The notes below the pieces were generated by a model. The model was not told where the DNA came from. It searched no databases and saw nothing but the letters and a program-made list of their open reading frames with translations. Both the position numbers and the translations under genes were made by a program. A DNA stretch of 64,000 bases from Branchiostoma lanceolatum (Eukaryota; Chordata; Leptocardii; Amphioxiformes; Branchiostomatidae): positions 1,240,001 through 1,304,000 of the forward strand of contig NC_089723.1 of assembly GCF_035083965.1 (NCBI RefSeq), in the 5' to 3' direction. Below are positions 13,092-24,576 of this stretch, piece by piece (positions within the stretch are counted from its first letter, which is position 1; the number at the start of each line of letters is the position of its first letter).

Positions 13092-14838
13092 CTATCCGCA
13101 CACAAAGTCCTTGGCAGTGATCGTGTCCCAGGCCCGGCCCTTGAGTCTGGGCGGTGCGGTACACGTCATAACGTGCGGAGCGTCGATTGTCGGAGCGGTG
13201 TTGTTGTTGTCGATGTGTTCCTTCAGCCAGCGGAGATGACAGTCGCACGTCCATGGGTTTCCCCATAGGTAGACTTCCGACAGGTGAGATAGGAACCTGC
13301 AAGGATTTAAACCCATGATTACCTTTTCATACCCAAACAATCATTGTAACGTATTGCCTACATATACACAGTAAAAGGAAAAAAGGAAAGGAAAGGAAAG
13401 TGATCTCGATCCAGTTTTAGCTCACTGAAGAGCTATTTTTTCATTGGTCGTAACAGAGAGGACAGACGCTATGTGCAGTATCTACAGGTTTCTTGTACGG
13501 GGAATTTCCTCTAGCTCTTTTCGACAAGCACAATGAACTGTGGGCCACAGCTTAACGTCCCTTCCTTAGGACTGCGACCCTTTCCGGTAGCGTGCATGTC
13601 GGGCGACACGGGAACAATCAATATAATGTTACATATTACCTAGAGATACACAAAAAGGACATAACACTAAGACGCTGTTATGGTAGTCGTAATGTTTTGC
13701 TCCAATAAGTTATGTATTGCATATTCTTTAATCCACCTACTCTGTACGATTTTCCGGCATAAGATACAGTACAAAACCTACAGATTCAACACAAGTGAGT
13801 CCGTACAAACCTTCTATCGAGAACCCCCGGGTCCAGCGTTTTGAGCAGGTTCCCATCCAGCCACAGCGTCGCCAGACTCGTCATCTGGTGGAACGCGCCC
13901 ACAGGGACGGCCGGGATCTTACACTCCCCCAGGACCAGCTCTCCCATCCCGCTGAGCCCGTTAAACGTGCCGTTAGACAGTTTGTTGATCCCCGTGGAGG
14001 AAGCGTCTATACCCTGTAGTTTACTCAGTCCGTAGAAAGCGTCGTCATCTATGGTGGTGAGAGTTGGCTGCTCCCAGAACGCCAGAGACTGCAGTTCCGT
14101 CAGGTTCCGGAAGGCTTTGGGCGGAAGTTCCTTGATGTGGTTCCCGACCAGGTCCAAGGCCTGGAGACCCACGGGGAGATCTACAGGCACGCTGGTGAGC
14201 TGATTAAACCGCAGTCCAAGATTCTGGAGCTTCTTCGCAGGCTTGTAGACACTTGGAGGGATGCCGTCGTCTTTAAGTTTGTTGAAGTCGCAGTAAAGCA
14301 CCTGAAGTTTCTGCTGGTTCTTGAAAGCCCCCGGTGCGATGGTCTCCACCTTGTTATCAGAGAAGTCCAGGTGGACGATCTCTGTCAGGTTTGCAAACGC
14401 GTCATCGCTGACGTAAACAGCGCTGTTGGAAATGAAGTACAGATACGTCAGACGTGAGGGGAGGTAGGCTGGAAAAGCGTCCAGGTTCTTGTTGTAGGAC
14501 AGGTCCAGCGTTCCGAGGGAGGGCAGACCGTCAAAGGTTCCGGGGGAGATTGACTGGCTGTTCAGCTTGTTGTCACTGAGGTCGATCGACTCCACGGAAG
14601 TGAGATTAACGAAGTCGCTTCTGGCGAGTGTGGCGATGTTGTTGTGCTCCAGGATGAGCTGCTGCACGTCTGTGGGGATGCCGGAGGGGACTGACGTGAG
14701 ACCCAGCCGGCTGCAGTTGACGATCTTCGTCCCCTCCAGACACGCACAGCCCTTAGGACAGGCTGTCTGGACCAGAGAAGCCCAGGAAAACACCGCAACT
14801 ACCAGAAGTAGTAGGGAAACAGCTTTCACGGATGCCAT
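13092..14838 (-). CDS. Secreted leucine-rich repeat protein B (LRRNT-LRR-LRRCT)
   Basis: Two exons on the minus strand: 14838-13811 and 13296-13092 (1,233 nt, 410 aa). The ATG at 14838 opens a clear signal peptide (MASVKAVSLLLLVVAVFS); an in-frame ATG 33 nt upstream would put charged residues before it, so I prefer 14838. LRRNT is CPKGCAC then NCS. About ten LRRs follow, including a DFNKLKDDGIPPSV segment shared almost exactly with paralog C. LRRCT is NPWTCDCHLRWL ending DFVCG. Only the phase-2 intron before LRRCT is present; the intron after LRRNT in A and the mid-LRR intron in C are missing. AATAAA lies about 190 nt past the stop (12902-12907, minus). Secreted, ligand unknown. Confidence 0.88.
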
Positions 14839-15464
14839 TTTGTATGGCCAGGACTTTGTACCTGACGTCAAAGTACAACATGTACGGTTTACCTAAATCA
14901 ACTAAGGATCAGTTGTCCTCGTGATCGCCAACCTTTGATATGGTAGATCATAATCGCCTGGTTTAGTCCTCAACCTCAAGTACACAACGGTTCAAACGCA
15001 GCCACCCTTTACTCATAGTATGTACTATAGTCAGAACTTTTAGCTGCTGCCCTTCCGATACTATAAGCTTAAACGAAAGGTTCTACACGTTACCCACACA
15101 TGGCGTACACAGGGAAACTGTTCAAGGAATGGAACCTTTTAATATATGAATTCGTGTTACATCAGGCGAGTTTTCACGACAATCGATGATCGATATTGGT
15201 AATCGAAGATAATCGATCGACGATGTACGAGAAGCTCTCTGACAACACAATTGGTACAGCTACCCATTTATTACGAAATGCCTCAATAACATAACACAGG
15301 TGGCAATTGAATACTTTTTACTACTCAAAACGAACCGTAACTTTACTTAAGCATTTGGTTGCTTTACTCAACTCAAGCTTTAGTATTGTTCATTGGAGTC
15401 TTAGCTGTTACCATGTTAAAACGGCTCTCAAATAGAACGATTTTCTCATTTTGGTGGTTTCCTG

Positions 15465-17704
15465 TCAACCACACACAAAGTCCTTTGGGGAAAGCGAGTC
15501 AAAGGCCCGCCCCTTGAGTTTGAGCGGCGCGCTGCACACATTGAGGTGGGGTGAGTCGATGGTCGGCGCGGTGTTGTTGTTGTCGATGTGTTCCTTCAGC
15601 CAGCGGAGGTGACAGTCACACGTCCACGGGTTTCCCCACAGGTAGACTTCGGACAAGCGGGGCAGAATACTGCAGATGGAAAGAACGAGTCTTTAAGTAC
15701 CTTGCTCTAACTGATTTTTAATGATTATGTTACCTATTTCTAAGAGGCAGGGCCTTTCGGATTAGCACTCCATGGCATGGTGGTAAATTTGTACAAATAT
15801 GAAAATTTTATTATTATCAAAGGAAGCTGGAGTTCCAGTGTAAAGATGTACGCCATACGTTTTTTTTTTCTACCTGGCGTAAATCAACTCTCTGTATACA
15901 CTTTATCTATCTCCTATTAGCTACATGTGCCCTCGAATCTATTTTCAGTGAAGTTTGCACCGTAAAAGGGAACAGAAACAAGGACTTCGTTCACACCTCG
16001 TGTTCAAAACCTCCGTGGGTAAAAGCGGTTTTATCATTATAAAAGAGGAAGCTTGAGTTCAGTGCAAAGATACGCCATACATTTTGCATTCTGTATACAC
16101 CTTTTTAAGTAACTGGTGCACAAGTGGAACAGAAACAATGACGTAGTGCACAGACCAATGACGTAGTACCCACCTTGCGTCCAGAACCTCCGGAGAGAGC
16201 GTGTTGATGAGGTTTGCGTCCAGCCACAGTGAGGACAGGTTCCTCATGGCGTGGAACGCTCCGGCCGGGACCGCCGGGATCTTGTTCAGCGACAGGTACA
16301 CCTCCCAGGCCCCCGACAGGCCGTCGAACGTGCGGTTGGTGACCTACCGGAAATAGTTTCAGTGGGTTAGTTAATCAATGGACCGTTCCCGTCGAACACC
16401 ATATTGATGATATAGGAGCCCCTGTTCTATCTCGAAGAGGTTTCAGGGCCAAAAAGGAAGGCTAAGCCGAAGTCAGTCCTCATTATTGACAGCCAAGCGT
16501 ATATGGTCATTTTTTTTTCACCAAACGCTGTTTTTAACGGAGGTGTTCGAAATAGAACAGTGGGCGGGGCTTATGGTGTTTTAACATGCTATTAGGTTTT
16601 TTTTATGTACATAACAAGAAGTAACCGTAGTCACGTTGGAGAACACATTATTTTCGGGATACTTACGTCACAATTGCTAATAGACAATTTACTTCGCATT
16701 GCATATTGATACTCAGGACATCTCATCCTTGTTGTCAACCATCACAAGGTTTTACACTAATGAAGACAGCAGACAGACTGTAGAAACGTTTGTGGAGGAA
16801 AAAATAAGGTTGTGTACATAGAAATTGTGTTCAAATGGATGGTGACCTTGTTTAACCCCGTGGATGTTGCGTCCAGGATCTGCAGCTTCCCCAGGCCGGC
16901 GAACGCGTCATCATCGATGGTGGTGAGGGAGGGCTGGTGCCAGATCTCCAGCGTCTGCAGCTGCGTCAGGTTGGAGAACACTCTGGAGGGCAGATCCACG
17001 ATCTGGTTCCCGACTAGATCCAAGTGTTCCAGACCTGCTGGAATATCTACCGGCACACGAGTCAGTTGGTTAAACCTCAGGCCCAGGATAGAGAGCTTAC
17101 TGGCAGGCTTGAAGACACTAGGAGGAATGCCGTCGTCTTTAAGTTTGTTGAAGTCGCAGTAGAGTACAGATAAGTTTGATAGGTTCTGGAACGCACCGGG
17201 AGCGATGCTCTCCACCCCGTTGTAGGAAATGTCCAGGTGGACCAAATCGGTCAGGTTTGCGAAGGCGTCCTTCCTGACGTGAATCACACTGTTCTGTGTG
17301 AAGTAGAGAGTCGTCAGCTGGGAGGGAAGGTACGCGGGAAGGTCGACAAACTTGGTGTTGTACGACAGGTCCAAAGTCCGGAGGGAGGGGAGATCGGCAA
17401 ACGCGTCTGTCGAGATGCCGTGACTATCTAACTGGTTGGAGCTCAGGTCTAAGAACTGGAGAGCTGTTAGCCCTCTGAAGTCGCTCCGTGAGATTTTAGC
17501 GATGTTGTTGTTCTCGAGGATGAGCTGCTGCACGTCGACGGGGATGCCGCGCGGGACGGACGTGAGACTCAGCCGGCTGCAGTTCACGAGCAGGGTCCCG
17601 TGCTGACACTCGCAGTGCTGCGGGCAGGGGAGGGCAGCCGCCGCGACCCAGGCCAGCAGGACGCCCGTCGTCACCAGGAGGAAGACTGATTTCAGAGTGG
17701 CCAT
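15465..17704 (-). CDS. Secreted leucine-rich repeat protein C (LRRNT-LRR-LRRCT)
   Basis: Three exons on the minus strand: 17704-16847, 16343-16174, 15669-15465 (1,233 nt, 410 aa, the same length as paralog B). The signal peptide is MATLKSVFLLVTTGVLLAWV. LRRNT is CPQHCEC then NCS; about ten LRRs follow; LRRCT is NPWTCDCHLRWLKEHIDNNN ending DFVCG. A phase-0 intron splits the LRR array at LNK|VTN, a site uninterrupted in A and B. The pre-LRRCT phase-2 intron is shared by all three. AATAAA sits about 195 nt past the stop (15266-15271, minus). The start lies 423 bp from the divergent paraoxonase start, so the two may share a promoter region. No membrane anchor is visible. Confidence 0.88.
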
Positions 17705-18127
17705 TTTCTACTGACTTTTCTCACGGCAATGCTTGAGTTGACCTTTAAACTCTCGGGATACAATTAACCTTTGGAATCGCTGCACGTCTCGAGTGGGAGG
17801 GTAGGTGTATCGGTAGTGGACAGGTGTCAAATATTTGAACAATTGACAAACAAACATTGCCCTGTGAAAACATCAATACTGTTTTGAATTTACAAGTACG
17901 TGAGTCCGTGTCAGTATCACCAGGTACAAGGTACCTTTGAAGTATAGACGCGATGTTTTTGTCTTAAGATCGCATTGTCGATGTAAGACCAAATGTCACA
18001 ATAACAACGATTGTGGACCAAAGGCCATAGGTCGAAGAGTTCACAACAACAACTCTTAGGATGGAACAGTTCAGTGAAATTTGGACCGTGCCTCCCCTAC
18101 CGCTGACTGGGCACACTTGTAGGTAAA
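17705..18127. promoter_or_regulatory. Divergent intergenic region, LRR C / paraoxonase
   Basis: 423 bp separate the two start codons, which face away from each other, so both promoters and 5' UTRs must lie here unless upstream exons exist. I saw no convincing TATA box. Assignment as a shared promoter rests on geometry alone. Confidence 0.4.
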
Positions 18128-21100
18128 ATGGCAGTCAAAATTTTGGTCCCGCTCGTTGCTGTGATTGTCTATTTCGTGTTCCGTCCGAGACTTCAGTTCG
18201 GTGACCAGAAAAAGACGGTGTACAATCACGTGCCGGGGGCGTGCCATGCGGTGGAGGGGGTCGTGCACGGGTCTGAGGACATCGTGCGCACCCGGGACGG
18301 CCTCGCTTTCATCTCCACGGGGGTGCGGCCCGCCCCTGTCATCACTCCCGACCCCTGGTTCCTGCAGGGGGTGGGGAAGATCCTCCTGTTCGACTTTAAG
18401 AACCCCGGGGACGGAGTGAGGGAGTTGAAGATTGATCCGGAGGAGAAGTCGGAGGGTCTGGAGCCGCACGGGCTGAGCCTGCATGAGAACCAGGAGAGTG
18501 GGGAGATCAGACTGTTTGTTGTTAACCATCACAAGGTTTGCTGCATTTTGTTTTCAGTAATCAAAGTTTGTGCTCGCAACATTTTGGAAATATCGATCGA
18601 TGGAAAATATGTCATATTGTGGAGGTGACAAGTGCCTGTTTTGAGCCTGTATGATAGCATTTTAATGTGGCGATAAGGAGGTTCGTGGAATCAACTGCGC
18701 ATGCGCAGTAAAATGCATTGTAGGTAAAATGTCAAAGTTCATGGCCCCTGACACGTAAACAAAACACGTCTAGATATGTAAAAATTATTGTAGCCAAAAA
18801 TTGGTTACAAGTTTGTGGCCTTCACCTTTGACACATTACCTAAAATATAGTTCACTGCGCATGCGCAGTTGGAGCCATGAATTCTCTTATTTACAAACAC
18901 TGGAGAGTCTGTTTCCTTTCCCGGATACGTCATCCAGGTGGCGATTGCAGCATTTTTTGTCGATCTGTTTATTGACCTTTTATAGATTTCCGCCGTAGCT
19001 AAGTAAGCACGTCGTGGGGGTATAGCTCAGTGGTAGAGCATTCGACTGCAGATCGAGAGGTCCCTGGTTCAAATCCGGGTGCCCCCTGTTTTTAACATTT
19101 TCTGTGATGTTGGATGGATAAAGTAGGTTTTACAAAAAGTGCGACAACATTGATGCTTTACACCAATGATTTAGGAAAAGCAGTACTGATACACTCTTTG
19201 GTCGTTATAACCTGCATTGCTTGTAATGTTTTTTAGGAAGGCGATCGGATAGAGATATTCCAGTACTCCAAGAGTAGCGCCACCCTGCGGCTGGTCAGGT
19301 CGGTGCAGCGCCCCCTGCTGTACAACGTCAATGACGTGGTTGCCATGGGAACGGACTCGTTCTACGCGACCAACGACATGTACAGTGTCAGGCCCTGGGC
19401 AAAACGTCTGGAGAGGTAGGAATGTTTCAAACGTCATATTGGAGAGGGAATCAAATACTTTACTGTCCGTAATCAATGGATGCCGTCAGAATAGCGCTTA
19501 TGTACAAGTATACAGATGATACAGAGTACATCATGTTAATTAGACGTTGGGCTGTGGACAGTAACTTTGGGGAAATTTGAATCCTGTATTCTGGGTATGT
19601 GAGAAGATGATCAACAAATCAACAATATTTGCCTGTCATAGCGGTAATAGATGACAAACCACAACCCTTATTCATCCAGTAATAAGCCAATGCAATATTG
19701 GCAGTTTGTTCCCTATACATTTACTAGTACACATGTATACATGTATTTCACTAACAGTACCTTGTCTGTTTTTTCTGTTCTCCCAGATTCCTTTCGCCGT
19801 CCTGGTCTAACGTGGTTTACTATAACGGCTCTGACGCCTTCGTCGCCGCGGATGGATTCGCCTTAGCGAACGGTATCAACGCGCCCCCTAGCGGAAGTCC
19901 CGTGTACGTCTGCGACACGGGGCGGCAGGCCGTCCAGGTGTACCGACGTCGTCATGACGACAGTCTCCAGCTGGAGCGGGAGATCCACCTGGCCACGGCC
20001 GTGGACAACGTCGACGTCTGTCCGGACACAGGTATCACATTTCACAACCCCGCCATGGGCTGTCTGGCTGCTGTATATTCAAACTTTTTACCTTTCTATT
20101 TCCCGTATCTTCATTTACCTTTTCCACCCTCTATTTCTTGAGCTGTAAACACACCTTTCTATGAATTTGCCTGGTGATAATCCGGACTGCATTTATGCAA
20201 TGAAGCAAACACGCAAGGATAGCGTCAAGGATAACACAGAAAAGTAACCCACACTCATCACTGTAAGGCCTTCCTCAGGATAAGTGACGCCATTCCTTTG
20301 GACACTTGGCCTTGATGACACGTGACTCTTGAAGGTCAAATGTGACAAGGATAACGGTATCAGGTTTCTTGTAGAACACCAAGAAGTCCGGATTATCTTG
20401 TTTGGTGCTGTTGTGCGTTTTCCTCAGATGACCTGTGGGTTGTTGTGTGTTGACCTCAGGTGACCTGTGGGTTGTGTGTTGACCTCAGGTGACCTGTGGG
20501 TTGTGTGTTGACCTCAGGTGACCTGTGGGTTGTTGTGTGTTGACCTCAGGTGACCTGTGGGTTGGTGCACATGAAGGCTTCGCCAGACGCGTGGAGGACA
20601 GGAGGAACCCATCATCATCACAGGTGGGAGATGTGGGGAGGAACGAGATGAGAATGTGAGGAGGGGGGTGGGGGAGGTGGAGGAAGCTGGCCGGTTATGA
20701 CTGAGTTTACTGTAAATGCAGAAATGTTCGCCGTGGTTTTATGCTCGCGGTTTATCGTGTTTACCTCTTTACCGCGAACAAAAAGCTACCGCGAAAAGCT
20801 GCTCCATTGTGTGACTGTAGCGCTACTATTGCTTCACTAACGCGAACTCAAAACCATCACGAACACTCCATTTTATCTCTACCGGGAAATAAAATCCCCG
20901 CGAACATTTCTGCATTTACAATATCTTCATACAAATGCACGGTTACTCACCACGTCTATCTGGATGAATGTTTTCTTTCTACCAGGATATGGTGTCCGGG
21001 TGGCGATTGCATCATGTTTCGATCTGTTTACGTACAAATGTTATTATTTCCACCGTATCCCTTTTTGTACATCGTGGGGGTATAGCTCAGTGGTAGAGCA

Positions 21101-21720
21101 TTCGACTGCAGATCGAGAGGTCCCTGGTTCAAATCCGGGTGCCCCCTTCTTTTGTTGTATTAGAAATTTTACCGAAACATTGTTCATATTATTTCATAGT
21201 TTTTACTTTCCTGTTACCAATATATTTTACCAATCATTTTACTTTAAAGTGGCTATTCTTGTGAAGAAAATCTATGCAAAAACAATTATTGTGTACATCG
21301 TATTTACTCCCGCGATCTTCCCACTGGCACTTTAATATCAATCATGCGGTTTTATGGCAACGAATGGCCATACTGGTGCCCCGTTGGTGATAACTCTTAG
21401 CTGAAATGTGATTCGCTAAAATGCTGACAGGACACCAAAATGGCGTCGGATGTACATATGACGTCATATGGATACGCTCCATTGAATAGAAACTTCCAGA
21501 GTGAGCGTTCTACATTTAGTTTATATCATTTTTGTTCTACGTCCCCCAGGTGCTGCGAATCCAGACCCCCGCGGGAGCCTCCCCGGAAGTGACGTCACTG
21601 TACACTAACGACGGGCGGCAGCTGAACGGGTCCAGCGTGGCGGTGGTCTACAACAGGCGCATGCTGATAGGAACCGTGCACGATACGCTGCTGTACTGTG
21701 ACGTCACCGTCCCGCTGTGA
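18128..21720 (+). CDS. PON: Paraoxonase/arylesterase-family lactonase
   Basis: Five exons: 18128-18535, 19237-19415, 19787-20031, 20550-20623, 21550-21720 (1,077 nt, 358 aa; human PON1 is 355). The uncleaved hydrophobic N-terminus (KILVPLVAVIVYFVF) fits a PON membrane or lipoprotein anchor. Family residues are present in order: Cys39 of the disulfide pair, Glu-Asp in GSED (E50, D51), His114 in PHG, His134 in VVNH, N168-D169 in NVND, Asn in FALANGIN, Asp-Asn in AVDN, the DLWVG motif, and the final YC. These match the calcium ligands and the His dyad of the six-bladed propeller, so lactonase or arylesterase activity is expected. Splice phases 0, 2, 1, 0 all agree. Exon 4 has a repeat-derived array of decoy acceptors just upstream. 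AATAAA lies near 21,921. The copy is intact; orthology to a particular vertebrate PON cannot be settled by eye. Confidence 0.93.
19016..19087 (+). tRNA. tRNA-Cys (GCA), copy 1
   Basis: 72 nt. The acceptor stem GGGGGTA pairs with TGCCCCC (one T-G pair). The D arm is GCTC/GAGC, the anticodon loop CTGCAGA gives GCA, and the T arm is CCTGG/CCGGG with loop TTCAAAT. Discriminator is T; no intron. It lies in paraoxonase intron 1 in the same orientation. Copy 2 has identical sequence and related flanks. Confidence 0.96.
20176..20397. mobile_element. MITE-like element with 13-bp inverted ends
   Basis: Ends are GATAATCCGGACT (20176-20188) and its exact reverse complement AGTCCGGATTATC (20385-20397). 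No coding frame lies between them. It sits in paraoxonase intron 3. I could not define a clean target-site duplication. Confidence 0.6.
20426..20552 (+). repeat. Minisatellite built from the paraoxonase exon-4 acceptor
   Basis: About five copies of a 29-32 bp unit containing TGACCTCAGGTGACCTGTGG precede exon 4. The last copy is the true intron-3 acceptor plus the first bases of exon 4 (CTCAG|GTGACCTGTGG). Each upstream copy therefore carries a decoy 3' splice site. Using a decoy would bring in-frame stops such as TGA from TGTTGACC. Confidence 0.8.
20711..20920. mobile_element. MITE-like element with 21-bp inverted ends
   Basis: TGTAAATGCAGAAATGTTCG at 20711 is matched by its reverse complement ending at 20920 (21 bp each, exact). 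The internal sequence is rich in CGCGAA-type words on both strands. It looks like a widespread MITE of marine invertebrates. It lies in paraoxonase intron 4, just left of tRNA-Cys copy 2. Confidence 0.7.
21076..21147 (+). tRNA. tRNA-Cys (GCA), copy 2
   Basis: Identical over 72 nt to the copy at 19016. The left flank is also related: both have GGTGGCGATTGCA...CGATCTGTTTA and TTTCC.CCGTA before the gene. The pair therefore arose by a segmental duplication and not by independent insertion. It lies in paraoxonase intron 4. Confidence 0.96.
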
Positions 21721-21920
21721 CGTCATGGTATCCATGGCAATCGGAACTCGATCGTGACGTCACCTTTGTGAACACTGAAAAATCATGACTTGTCTGACGT
21801 CATGGTCTGACTGTAATTACAAATAGAAATTCAAATTTACCCAGCTTCCAGGTTGAACCATCCAATATGGCGGACAATATTGACGTCATAGTCACGTGAG
21901 TGCAAAGCTAGCCTTTTTTG

Positions 21921-21926
21921 CAATAA
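21921..21926 (+). terminator. Polyadenylation signal AATAAA, paraoxonase
   Basis: AATAAA in the context TTTTGCAATAAAGCAATG, about 200 nt past the paraoxonase stop codon. It is the first such hexamer downstream. Confidence 0.6.
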
Positions 21927-21929
21927 AGC

Positions 21930-24390
21930 AATGAAAAAATTAATTTCACATTCGTCTCTGGCTATGAACCTTTTCCGTCTTAAGACAGCCGAATTTTGTA
22001 CGACACATCCAACACCGTCCCACAAAAGACCACACACAGATGCTGTCTTAAACCGCGTTAAACCTATCGCACGACAATTGGTACCGGGCTTTACGCAAAC
22101 ACTATTTCCGCTATGTTCTTATAATTATGTATTTATGCATCATGTTACCTGGAAGTTGTTTCGTAGGAAAGACAATCGTGTCCTTGCAGTAATATCCATA
22201 ACCGCCAGGCGTCGCTCGCCCTAACCTGGATCAAGGACAGGTGAACATACCAGCTGCTGTTATCTGCGACTCAAGTGTTTGTGGCCGAGCGGCGGTGTAA
22301 ATATTTAAGTTAACGGATATATATAAAGCACTTGGGAGGCACGGTATGGATGTTTGTAACTGAACGTTTGATTAAAAAGATAACCCAATTCTGTCGGTAC
22401 ATTTATTGGGAGTAAAGTTTCAAAAGATGTAAAACCAATCCCCGTTGTAGCCATACTACTTTACTTTCTTTTATTGCGATGTATAGAAACAAGATACATA
22501 CACAGTCAGTAGTGTCGCGCTCAAACCTACAGTTTATGTTGAAGGCTTGAGCAACTACTTTATTTTGGTTCCGCCCAAGTTTCAGTGTTTAGGAACATAT
22601 TCGCTCCGGTTTCCTCTCAAGCTCGTTTCGATTCAATTCCCCCACTTAACCGCCGATTGCTTCAAAAAATTGTTTAGTTTTTTTTTTAAAACACACGACT
22701 GCCCCTCTTTTCTTTGCTATTCGACATGGACTAGTCAAGAATGATAACGTCTTTACTATAACCGAGAGGTTTTTGTTTGTTTTGCTCAGGTGCTGACTGG
22801 TGATTATTTGCTTAAGGCGGGGGTTGCGCACTGCGTCACTACACAGTAGAGATAGCACCATCAAGACGCTTCATTGGGACGCGTTCCAATTTGTGTCTAA
22901 ACCCGTTTGTATCAAAGCGCCTTGCGAAAGTTGGCATTCGAAATCTTTTGTCTCAAATACTTACTGAAAAGTATTGCTTTAAGCAGCCACAGCATCCGTC
23001 ACTAAAGCTTAAAGTGAGAATCCTAAAGCTTAAAGTGAGAGTGATTGTACCAGTAACGTTTTAACGGCAGGGAGCAGGCAGTAGACGCCACCTAAAACAC
23101 ACCGCCCAGTTGGTGTGTCGGAATCAACAAAATAACAGACATCAGTAAACACAGCTAAGCGGTAGTAAACACCGGAGATGTTAGACTAACATGACCAGTG
23201 CCCGTTGAGTATGATAATAATCGGTGGCCTGTGTAATTTTGTCACCTTTGTAACCACCGTCTGAGAAAAATGCCTGAAAACAAAATCACAGGTGTTAGAT
23301 AGGTAAGGCAGGCAGCTGCACGCTCCAGTAGTTAGGAAACATGAAGGGTTAGTTGCAGTTGCGGCTCGTTAGTTTGGCACTTATGTGTAACTGTATTTCT
23401 TTTAAAGCAGTGAAAGCTTTCTTCTTGGTTTGTTTAGGGAAGGTGGTACGAAAAATCATCCTGTAAACATTTCAGAACGACAGAGTTAGACGGAGAATAT
23501 AATATGAGCTATGTTTTAGCAGATATAGGATAGTTGCGATATAGCAAAACGTTTCTACGACATTTAGTTCCCCACCATAACAAAAGAAGGGGGCACCCGG
23601 ATTTGAACAAGGGACCTCTCGATCTGCAGTCGAATGCTCTACCACTGAGCTATACCCCCGTGATGCGGTTATGGCCAGTTTGTAAGCGACTCAATCCATG
23701 CAACAGCGATCTGACAACAGACAAATGGTGGAGCATGCACAGCGCACGTGCTTCACTCGTTCCGTTCTTCAGTTAGGGTTCATTTGGAGACTAGTAAGTG
23801 ACTAGTAAGTGACTATAGTAGTGACAGTAATGTACAGTAAGACTACATTATAAATTCAATAGACTATATTTCTGGTCAGATCAAAAACTGCTGAGATGTA
23901 ACATTTAACCAGTCCAAATAAATAGTTTATTGGAAAAACATTTTTCTTCGTCGCTTTCTTGCTAACTTTTCATGGCTTTTTAAAGACTTTGCCATTCCGT
24001 TTTGCTGATGTTCTTATATCATTTATGCCCTGGTTAGACAGCAACGTTCAGCATTGTTAATGTTTTTCATATGATTTATGCTCTATTTGACAGAAAATCG
24101 GCTGCTTGTTCCCACCTGCTAGCGCTGTACAGTTGACACCTGTCGCACTGCTAAACACATAAAGAAATACTAGCTCATCAATAAAGGTATTCCTTGTACT
24201 TTTTTATCGCAAGTCTTTTTAAAAGTTATTGTAAGCCTCAGTATTCGTTTCGTTTATGTTCTGATATGGTAGAAAATGGGTGGATTTTTCTCACCTGTAT
24301 TGTGCACACCTGTCGGACAGGTAGACAGGTAAGTACCCGGTGATAGCGTTTAATCATCCGAGGAAATAAAATTACCCCCCGGAGGACAGA
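21930..24390. other. Intergenic, no protein gene seen
   Basis: No recognisable coding frame. It contains one minus-strand tRNA-Cys copy (listed) and a short direct repeat near 23,005-23,040 (CTAAAGCTTAAAGTGAGA twice). Confidence 0.6.
23588..23659 (-). tRNA. tRNA-Cys (GCA), copy 3, T-stem mismatch
   Basis: Same 72-nt gene on the opposite strand. One difference from copies 1 and 2 changes the T arm from CCTGG to CCTTG, giving a T:C mismatch in the T stem opposite CCGGG. Acceptor, D and anticodon arms (GCA) are intact. It may still fold, or it may be a decaying copy. Confidence 0.85.
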
Positions 24391-24403
24391 CGCGATCGGG
24401 TAG

Positions 24404-24437
24404 CCAATCAGAGCGCAGAGTGCGGACAGGTATTAAA
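24404..24437 (+). promoter_or_regulatory. Possible CCAAT/TATA promoter
   Basis: CCAAT at 24404-24408 (in AGCCAATCAGAG) and TATTAAA at 24431-24437 have ordinary pol II spacing. Transcription would begin near 24,460, about 1.35 kb before the filament gene's start codon. The sequence just before that ATG has a pyrimidine-rich ATATATAG|CC or CCAGACAG|TG acceptor candidate. This could therefore be the filament gene promoter with a spliced 5' leader. Inference only. Confidence 0.35.
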
Positions 24438-24492
24438 TTCCCCTCCCAGGGGACGCGTGGTGGTGTCTGTTCCTGTGTGACGCTAACAAGAA

Positions 24493-24576
24493 ATGACAGA
24501 ACGAGAGAACGACAAAAGGAAGAAGACGCAAACGACGGTGTCAGTGAAAAAAAAAGAAAACTCTGGGATGGATTGA
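24493..24576 (+). CDS. Small unrecognised ORF of 27 aa after the possible promoter
   Basis: An ATG about 30 nt after the predicted transcription start opens a 27-codon frame rich in Lys, Arg and Glu (begins MTERENDKRKKTQ), ending in TGA. It could be an upstream ORF in a 5' leader, a tiny coding first exon, or chance. A GGTGTCAGTG donor-like site lies inside it. No family recognised. Confidence 0.15.
   Translation: MTERENDKRKKTQTTVSVKKKENSGMD

Noticed and set aside
11188-14896. Plus-strand frames of 100-170 codons opposite the LRR genes
   Set aside because: Antisense shadows of LRR coding exons, with no domain or splice support.
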